Below, piece by piece: positions 56,102 to 64,000 of a stretch of DNA of 64,000 bases. This stretch comes from Omphiscola glabra (lineage: Eukaryota; Mollusca; Gastropoda; Lymnaeidae): contig OZ024811.1 in assembly GCA_964017045.1 (NCBI GenBank), positions 12,491,818-12,555,817 on the forward strand, read 5' to 3'. Positions within the stretch are counted from its first letter, which is position 1; each line of letters opens with the position of its first letter. Under the pieces are notes generated by a model. That model did not search any database. It saw only the letters and a list, made by a program, of their open reading frames with translations, and was not told where the DNA came from. The position numbers and the translations under genes are program-made.

Positions 56102-56860
56102 TGTCAGCTGTAACCTAAAATGTTTGTTGTGTATTTTAAAAAAAAACATAAAAATTAAATTATTATGTACATATTTGCAAGGTGTTTTTCGGAATGTATT
56201 GGGCTCAACATCTATCAATGGAAATGTTTGAAAAATAAGGGATACATGACATTGAATGTTTATTCCAGCCTTAAAGTCACTGCATCACCATATATTGTGT
56301 GGTGAATATCGTACACAGCGGGACGATTTTGATGCGTGACATTTGTTTACATAATTGATTCCACTGTTGACACGTGACATTTTATCCGATGAAAAAACAA
56401 ATTGTTAAAAAGAGATGTGTTTATTTTCTATAAGGCTCTCTACATGGGTCTAAAGCAGGCCAGCACAACATACAGCACCCACTTTGCGGCCCGCGAAATA
56501 ACGAGCTATTCTTTATTCTTATTATTTTCTTAAAAGCTCCCCCCTCCCCTGTCCTATTTACTTTTGGCCCGCAAAAGCCATTTCCTATTTTTGTCTTGGC
56601 CCGCACAGGTTTTTCACAAAGTATTACGACCCGCCTTACATTTTGAGTTTTGCAGGGCTGGTCTATAGACATATCATCTAGACTGGAACATGATTTAAAA
56701 TACATAAATGATGTCAAGGAAATTTTTTTTTTGTTGGAAAAAAAGGGGAGGTGGAGTCTAATATATATTGGTTATGGGGGGGGGGGGGAGGAGGGAGCGG
56801 ATACAAAAAACAGTTGAATAGCTCTTTACTCACGAAGGATAGTCCCAGAGCAGGCAAAAG
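56102..56860. other. 3' flank of LicD gene, non-coding
   Basis: GCCCGC/GGCCCGC boxes near 56480-56640 (GGCCCGCGAAATAACGAGCT, TTGGCCCGCAAAAGCC, TTGGCCCGCACAGG) suggest a small dispersed repeat. G tract 56777-56790. No gene is visible. Confidence 0.4.
56154..56159 (+). terminator. Possible polyadenylation signal (ATTAAA)
   Basis: ATTAAA lies 53 bases after the LicD stop codon. No AATAAA was seen closer. Confidence 0.35.
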
Positions 56861-56869
56861 AGATTTAAA

Positions 56870-59398
56870 ATGATGTTATTTCAGACGGTCATATTTTATG
56901 ATCAAACTAGACAATAAATGGTATATGCGTGTCATTATTTATAGTTTTTGTAACTTGTTGCTTCAGATGGTCATATACAAAAAAAAATGAGCTGATGTAT
57001 CTATATAACAGTAAAAAAGAATCTATTTAACTACGTTTAGATTCTTTAAAAGAATCGTAGGGATTTAAAACAATATTTAAAAAAAAATTGAAATCGAATA
57101 AAATTAAATATGATAAACATAAACTACATCTGCTCATATTTATGTATAACTTGAAGTATTATTATTAAAAATTATAAATACATGTAATATAAAAACTACA
57201 GAACTATTTTAAGTATTTTATCCTATTTCGAATGTTAAGGTCTTCTTTTACTTTTATTATCGATGAAGGATTTTTTATGTATAAATACTATTTATTCGTA
57301 ATCACATTTATCGGGAAAACCCCCAACATATGTGATTTTTTTAATAATTGCGTTTTTAAGATTGCGAAATTAAATCTATGTGATCCATATGCCTTCAAAC
57401 AATATCAAATTTAAAATTTTCGTTTGACCTCAAAGTAACAAAAAATGGAATAGTCTTATAAGAATTTAATTTGAACTGGAAAATCACAAGCCTGTTAAAT
57501 TCTCTTAAATTTTTTTTTTATATCATACAAATTAAGAAAATATAGTTTAATGTCGTTAAAAAAAACGTGGGTACACTTACATATGTATACCCATGCCTCA
57601 AAAAGCATATACAAACCCAATTATTTTTGCCACGTGTAAATTTAATCTACAAAAAAAAGTTATATATTTTTTTCAATTTACAGTTCATCGGCGTAAAAAA
57701 GATTTGTTAATATGTTCTTTCTAAATAATGAATATATGTAAGATTTTTTGTTTTGAATTTAAGGAAATGTTTTTACAATTATAAACGAAAAAAAATATTG
57801 TTCAGTCTAGCGAATAGGGGTAGAGTAAGTCCACGTTCTAAAGTAGATAAAAATAGAAGGTATCGCAAAATGCCTACCATACTTTTTATCCCCGTCAGCA
57901 TCGGGTCATAAATTGTAGAACTTAAAAATCAGACTGAAATATAAGGGATGCATGCGCGTGATCATTTATAATTTTAATAACTGTAGCTTCGGGTGGGAAA
58001 CAAACCCAAATGATCATAACCTCAACGATTACTGTAAAACCTTTAATATACCAGCTTAAAGCTAAATTTAAATCTTACCATAAAAAAACAACAACAAAAA
58101 GAAACCACCGAACCCTTAGCTGAAACCATAACATAACTATAAACATAACTCTAAACCAAATCATAAACCTAACCCAGTGGCGTAGCGAGGGGGGGCAAGG
58201 GGGCATCATGCCCCGGGCGCTACTCACAAAGGGGCGCCAAATGGTATATTTTACATATAATATTGTATGGTTTTTGAATAAGGGGGAGGGCGCTAAAAAG
58301 GTATTGTGCCCCGGGCGCGAGTTAAGCTCGCTACGCCACTGACCTAACCTCACATTAACACCTAAAATCATACTAAATAAAAACTTAACCCCTAGGTTAA
58401 CTCTTAACTCAAACCTATCTCTTATATACATTATGCTTCTGGTGTTATTCGTGGACTGCCTCCATTTCCGGCTACGCTCTAACAAGATGGCTGCTTCCTA
58501 TTCAGCGTATTTGGTATTGAGAGTATATTAAAAATAATTCTAGATGTTTGAAAGAAATTATGATTTAATAATGAGTTCAATAGCTCGCAAAATATAATTT
58601 CCGACAACTACGCTAAATGATGTTAAAAAATAAATAAAATAACGCAACTCCTTTTGGTGCGTAAAATTTTCTTTTCGGGAAATGAAATCATCTCAATTCA
58701 AGTATGGTGTAAAAATTTTCAGTTTAAAAGTCGTTGGGACATCAGAATATTTAATATAGTTCATGGGCGTGAAATAAAGTGTGCAGTGACGTATCATGGT
58801 GGTATGTCAAGGGTATGGGAATCACTGTTGTTATGTTTGGGGTGACAGTAAATTATATTTGGTATGGAAAAAAAATGTTTAGTGTAGAGAGTATATGTGT
58901 AGCTGTATCTATTATGTTGAGAGTCTTGTGACGTATTACGGTAAAGGGAAATGACGTGTTAGCTTTTTTTTGCTGTTATTGTGGATCCATGGCCGTGCAG
59001 TGGAGTCGAAGGATATTCAGGGTGTAACTTGTGTGTTGCTGAGTGTTTTGCAGAAACGTCTCGACTATTATTAATAACTTGATATAACAGCAATAGTTTA
59101 AGGAATTGTTAAATTGTCAAGGTGAATTAACTGATATCGTGAATTGAACTGTACAGTGTTGTGGTAAATGGTTGTGATACCGTAGTGAGGGTCAATACCT
59201 AACACATGGTCGTCTGATATTAAGATTAGAGGACTAATCAACATTAGAGATTTACATCTCGTCAGAAAGGGTTTAGCAAAAATTTGGAATCTTAAATGTG
59301 CTTTACCGGTACTTGAGTTCATCTTTTTTTGTCAAGAAGCTTTAGTTGAAGGGAAGTTCACGCATTGCTGTCGCCAATGTTTGGCGGGCTTTAACTAG
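56870..59398 (+). mobile_element. Candidate Helitron 2 (left end uncertain)
   Basis: The right end has a perfect hairpin at 59372-59386 (CGCCAA, loop TGT, TTGGCG), eight bases of spacer, then CTAG at 59395-59398 followed by T. This is the standard Helitron 3' architecture. The body shares blocks with 30727-31090 and contains an internal direct duplication (about 56924-56978 and 57942-57996). There is no helicase coding sequence. A hAT MITE is inserted at 58175. Confidence 0.45.
58175..58341. mobile_element. hAT-type MITE with perfect target duplication
   Basis: The 167-bp element has perfect 15-bp terminal repeats (CAGTGGCGTAGCGAG) and identical flanking 8-mers acctaacc (58167-58174, 58342-58349). 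The interior is almost identical to the 36347-36514 copy. Confidence 0.9.
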
Positions 59399-60645
59399 TA
59401 TATAACTTTTAAGCTAACCCTATTGCATCTCAAAAAATTTGAAGAACTCTAATAATAAGAAACTGATCATTATCATACCTTTTAAATTAACTCTACATAT
59501 AACTTTACTTTAAACCTACCTTAAACCGATCAGGAACCTATATATCCTCATTGTAACAAAATGATTAATTTTATAATAATAAACCCAACGCTAAACCTAA
59601 CCCCAAAAATGTATCCTTAATCCTTAACATATCCCTAGCCCAATGAAAGAATGTTCTTTCTGACACATACAGTATTAGTGGAATAATGGCAGTAAAACAG
59701 GATAGTGGCAGTATTTTGGTATAGGAATACTGTAGATCTGCCAGAATTTAACCTCAAGAGACAGTGTAGGACCGGGCAAAAGAAAAACGGCGCCCAGAGC
59801 AATGCCTTTCAAAAGTGCGCCCCATCCCCACGGGCATCATTGGCGACTTTGGCGGCCCTTAGTATTTCCTCCCGGGCTGCGGCCCCCGTTCGGAACCTCT
59901 CCTTGCCACGTCCCCGCGCCAGGGTGCTTAATACACACTTGTATAACAGTTCCTAGCAGTCTAACAAATGACAGTTTCCACTAGCTGGTTGTGGTGGGTA
60001 CAAACTGTGTAAACGGTGAGGGTATGTAAAAAAGGGTGTCTACCATTAGGCATTACTGATTAATTTCCGAATACATAATGTTGCCGTTCTCGCTGTAGTG
60101 AAAATATTATCAACCTCTTCTAGGCAAGAGTACTGAAATTCAAAATAAAATATAAAGGGATTTAACCCATGTAAAATTAGTGCGAAGCATGAGTAACTAG
60201 CCTTGATTTTCCTTGATTAAAGAAAAATAAATTAAATAAATTAACTTCTAATTTGACAACAAATACTTACCCCCACAACCCCCCACCGCCCCCCCAAACC
60301 CCCCCCCCCAGCAAAATCGGGTACGTCGTTTCACTTTTTAACCCTAAAGCCGTTCAACTTTTTATATTGTCAAAAGCAGACGTTATTCCTGATAATGTTT
60401 CATTTTTTATTGGGTTATTTCTGTGCCGGCTGTACATCTCGATAGAAGTGGACAGGAGAAGAAGATGCACGAAACACTAAGAGAAGAACCCCTTCAACGT
60501 ACACTTCACAAGGGGACGTGAAAATCAAAAGTTGTGTCGACATGGCTCGATGCACACCTGCAATGCTTCTTAACCACTGCGGCAATCCTTCTTCACTACA
60601 GTACAACCTTAACAAATTGTAGTTAAGGCGAGCTCCCAAAAGTGT
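59399..60645. other. Non-coding
   Basis: CTAACCC/CTAAACCTAACC-like scraps lie near 59413-59420 and 59583-59610. A GC-rich block at 59780-59930 has no recognised identity. A C-rich tract lies at 60270-60310. No gene is visible. Confidence 0.4.
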
Positions 60646-60690
60646 GTGTCACACATACACACATCCACACAAACACACACACACATCACT
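60646..60690. repeat. (CA)n microsatellite
   Basis: Interrupted ACACAC run. Confidence 0.8.
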
Positions 60691-60782
60691 TATAACACGT
60701 TAGATGTAGGCTCTATAAGTGCTGCACGGGGCCGTCGCCCCTTTAACATCCATCCCCCAGGTACGCCCCTGCCAACGCTTCT

Positions 60783-60965
60783 CATCATCATCATGTCCCT
60801 TAGTCCTGGGACCGTTGGGGCGCCACAGATGACATGAAAACTATTCTTCTCCATCCCTCCTCTGCATGATTTTTTTGGCGAGCCCTTGTTTTCTGGTTGG
60901 TCACTTGGTCATACCACTCAAGTTTGCGCTTTTTTTTTTTTACAGACACCAGGAGGTCATCGTAC
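60783..60965 (-). pseudogene. LINE ORF2 C-terminal scrap (same family as 36300)
   Basis: The minus strand reads RKLEWYDQVTNQK, then EEGWRRIVFMSSVAPQRSQD, a shortened version of the tail at 36300-36717 with an internal deletion. The tail ends in ATGATGATG (60783-60794 on the other strand). Confidence 0.7.
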
Positions 60966-61291
60966 TGCCCAATTGCTTATGACATACTAAATTGTTTCGT
61001 TTGGAGAAAGATCAGATTTTATGTCTGTTTATACATTAATCCCTTCAAGGAAATAATCAATGATTTTTTAACGTCTCAAAGCCACACATTGTCTCCTTAT
61101 TTTGTAATACTTGATGGAATTCCCGAAAAGGGCACGCAGTCACAGGTACTGCACGCCAATGATGCTTGGTTAGGGTTAAACAATAAATTATCATAGAAGC
61201 ACCCAAAAATGTATTAATTTTTTGCCTGAATCCGACCAGATAAAATTCCATACAGCCGAATGCGAAATATTCAAGTTTTAATGTCATTACA
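60966..61291. other. Non-coding
   Basis: No gene was recognised. Confidence 0.4.
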
Positions 61292-61297
61292 GATAAG

Positions 61298-61346
61298 CTA
61301 TCTCTCTCTCTCCCTCTCTTTCTCTCTCTCTCGCTCTCTCTCTCTG
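61298..61346. repeat. (CT)n microsatellite
   Basis: CT run with interruptions. Confidence 0.9.
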
Positions 61347-61543
61347 TAGCCTAGAGCCAAATATCTGTAACTGTAGGTAAAGCAAGACAAAATTTGTTTT
61401 TTGTTGTTGTTGTATTTCCATGATTTTCGTTTCATATCCAAAATCCTTTTTAACCCTTACCAAATTATTCAATTAATTTCAAATTCGGTAAATTCGGATA
61501 GATCGTACCGCGTTTTTTTTTACCACGGCCGCTATCTTGGTTG

Positions 61544-61697
61544 CCTGAACCCGAAATTTATCCCTAAACCTAACCTGAACCCTAAATATATCCCTAAACC
61601 TAACCTGAACACTAAATCTATCCCTAAACCTAACCTGAACCCTAAATCCATCCCTAAACCTAACCTGAACCATAAATCTATCCCTAAACCTAATGAT
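61544..61697. repeat. Minisatellite, 30-bp unit
   Basis: Five copies contain CTAAACCTAACCTGAACCCT and AAATCTATCC. The unit is superficially telomere-like but keeps a 30-bp period. Confidence 0.92.
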
Positions 61698-62224
61698 GAG
61701 GGACGATCTATCTGAATTAGCCTCAAATTCTTTTACGTTTCCAGTTAATTTCGTACGCAAATTATTTCATGCGTCAATTCTGCAATTGCATATGTCTATC
61801 ATCTTCTGTAGACTTCATACCTTTACATCAATCTAAAAGGGTTTGTCTTTGTCATGAACATTTTTTTTTTTTTTTTCGAAGTCTTATTGGTTGACACGTC
61901 CGCTTCTTGCTGTTGTCATTCTTCGGGTTTTCTTCTACCCCTTGTATATTTCTTACAGCTTCAACTTGAATGCTGTTACCACCCGTATGTCTCTTAGTTA
62001 TGAACAAAATATTGTCCCCTCGCTTAGCTCCTCCCTTTTTGCGTAGCTGACAGCACTGCTGACCCCGCCTACAAAAATCAATAACTTTCCCAGTGGAGTT
62101 TCTTACTTGAGCCCCGACCTTGAGAAACCGTTTAAACGCAGCACTCGGCTGGCGGGGTGTTTGACTATATGATGAGAACGGCAACAAAGCGTTAATGTTT
62201 GAGCTCCAATCTTGGCATACGCCA
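61698..62224. other. Non-coding
   Basis: T tract 61861-61876. No gene is visible. Confidence 0.4.
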
Positions 62225-62500
62225 TCAGACGTGAAGTGAGATGGGGGAGGTGTAAGAGGTGGGCCTTAGGTAAGAGGGGGGCCGAGGTAGAGATGGCGTG
62301 AGGTAAGAGTGGGCCTGAGGTAATAGGTGGGCCTGAGGTAAGAGGTGGGCCTGAGTTAAGAGGTGAGCCTGAGGTAAGAGGTGGGCCTGAGGTAAGAGGT
62401 GGGCCTGAGGTAAGAGATGGCGTGAGGTAAGAGGTGGGCCTGAGGTAAGAGGTGAGCCTGAGGAAACAGGTGGGCCTGAGGTAAGAGGTGGGATGGCGTA
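62225..62500. repeat. Minisatellite, 18-bp unit
   Basis: About 14 copies of GTGGGCCTGAGGTAAGAG and variants such as ATGGCGTGAGGTAAGAG. Confidence 0.92.
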
Positions 62501-62575
62501 TGTAACTGTTTTCTAACTTAATGGCAGGACTCATGACGTCACGATACGTCAGATACAACTTTTTAACAATATATG

Positions 62576-62880
62576 GTAACATTGCCCACCTGATATGGTA
62601 ACATTTCACACCTGATAGGGCAACATTTCCCACCTGATATGGTAACATTTCCCACCTGATAGGGTAACATTTCCCACCTGACATGGTAACATTTCCCACC
62701 TGACATGGTAACATTTCCCACCTGATATGGCAACACTGCCTTCCTGACATGGTAACATTTCCCACCTGATATGGCAACACTGCCCACCTGACATGGTAAC
62801 ATTGCCCACCTGATATGGTAACATTTCCCACCTGATAGGGCAACATTGCCCACCTGATAGGGTAACATTGCCCACCTGGG
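62576..62880. repeat. Minisatellite, 22-bp unit
   Basis: About 14 copies contain ATGGTAACATTTCCCACCTG; ATATGG, AGGG and ACATGG variants are mixed. Confidence 0.93.
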
Positions 62881-63929
62881 AAGATCTAGCTGGTTTAATT
62901 AAATTTGTTCAGGGTCGTGTTATGGCCGAAAGTTTGTTTGAATGGACCCGAGTACAACCGACATTGATAATGTCTGGTAGCTATAGTTTCTGAGAGGAGG
63001 TGAATCCTGACCATATATATATACACATATATATATGGAAAATAGCTCTCTCTCCCAAACTTAAAAAAAAGATATCGAATGAAAACCCCCCAGAAAACTC
63101 CAATTAATAAAGACACCAAAATATTAAGCTCAACACTGATGCCGGACGTCCACTGCAAACATAGCGTGAGACTTTAAAAAAAAAAAAGGCATTGACTCAC
63201 CAGTTACAGTTAGCTGAGACCAGTAACGTTGAAAGCAGAGCCGTCGCCTGACTTTTGTAGGGGTCTCTCCACCTCCTAATTTCCAGTTTTGTGACCCCTT
63301 TTTGCGACTGAATTCTGATTCCAAATTGATTTTTCCCCCAAATCATAAACTTGGAGTGCTTAAATATCCGCCACCACCACCACCCCTTTTTTTCGCACAC
63401 ACACACACCCCTGCAGGGTTTGAAAAGACCAACGCGACGGCTCTAAAAAACAACACAACATCACACAAACACACGAACAACCCAACAGTCATATCCACTG
63501 AGCAAACTAGTAATCTAGAGCATCAAACAAAAAAATCAACTTCTAGGTCACTAATCATTTATTTATCCATCGTATTTTTTTAACATGAACACGATCTAAA
63601 CATCAAGCTCTCAATCACGTTATGATATAAGCGTTCCCCCACTCCCTATTTTGAATATATAATTAGCTGTTCAGGAAGACATCGTGTCCGCATTCTAGGG
63701 GCCGGCTTTGTTGTCCAGGCTAAGTCACGTGACGCTGACACATTACTACAAGTCGAGAGAAAGTGATTTATTTCAACTGTACATTAAAATACATTTAGAT
63801 CCGTTGTGAATATGGGCGGAGCGGGTACGACTGGCGTGGGGGTTGAGATCTACTAGGTTTTTCTACTGACCCGTGGGGAAAAATTGGTCACTTTGTTGAC
63901 AATCAAGATAAAGAACAATCACCTAAATA
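62881..63929. other. Non-coding
   Basis: An AT run lies at 63013-63036 and a CA run at 63397-63409. No gene was recognised. Confidence 0.4.
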
Positions 63930-64000
63930 ACTGATTAAACCTGTCATCTAACATCAAGATTAAACCTGTCATCTAACATCAAGATTAAACCTGTCATCTA
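63930..64000. repeat. Minisatellite, 25-bp unit, runs off window
   Basis: Nearly three perfect copies contain AAACCTGTCATCTAACATCA; the array continues past the window end. Confidence 0.88.

Noticed and set aside
61544..61697. Possible interstitial telomere repeats (CCTAAACCTAACC)
   Set aside because: The array has a fixed 30-bp period with non-telomeric segments; it is an ordinary minisatellite.
62103..62846. 247-codon minus-strand frame with VGNVTMSGG-like repeats
   Set aside because: It is built from two adjacent minisatellites (22-bp and 18-bp units).
1..64000. tRNA, rRNA or other structural RNA genes
   Set aside because: I looked for tRNA A/B boxes and rRNA-like blocks by eye and found none convincing; GGTTCGAAC near 7386 belongs to a SPIN-like element end.

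Overview
The window looks like non-coding DNA from an animal nuclear genome. Coding density is very low, and there are non-LTR retrotransposon tails, hAT-type miniature transposons, a Ty3/Gypsy-like LTR element, long G/C and A/T homopolymer tracts, and a very large number of unrelated minisatellites. A mollusc, possibly a heterobranch gastropod, is my best guess. It rests on the general look of the sequence and on SPIN-like hAT copies, a family known for horizontal transfer and reported from a pond snail. No bacterial, plastid or mitochondrial features are visible.

Only two convincing intact protein-coding regions were found. One is a single-exon LicD/fukutin-type nucleotidyltransferase-like protein at 55115-56101, the only likely host gene. 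The other is a 603-residue gag-protease-integrase-tail polyprotein at 48487-50298, inside a very young LTR retrotransposon (47680-51749). That element has near-identical LTRs, a primer-binding site complementary to the 3' end of tRNA-Leu, and no reverse transcriptase, RNase H or integrase core.

Layout: 0-5 kb holds inverted dispersed repeats, a LINE 3' end cut by a poly(A) retrocopy, and three miniature transposons (two hAT-type and one long-TIR element). 7-12 kb holds two SPIN-like copies and six minisatellites. 13-19 kb holds several dead LINE fragments, one with an in-frame 48-bp tandem expansion. 16.9-27.5 kb is a dense series of minisatellites. 28.9-33 kb is an AT-rich candidate Helitron carrying a dimeric satellite of about 170 bp. 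33.5-34.7 kb is a C-rich 16-bp array. 36.3-37.3 kb is a LINE tail, interrupted by a hAT MITE and followed by a 600-bp GATGAC array that probably grew from the tail. 38.9-46.6 kb holds more arrays, including a 1.4-kb 31-bp array with higher-order structure. 47.7-51.7 kb is the LTR element. 55-56 kb is the LicD gene. 56.9-59.4 kb is a second candidate Helitron. The last 4 kb is again minisatellite-rich.

By my rough addition, tandem arrays make up about a fifth of the window. Many of the long open frames here are by-products of these arrays and are not listed as genes. All family assignments were made by eye and from memory of family motifs; no database search was possible.
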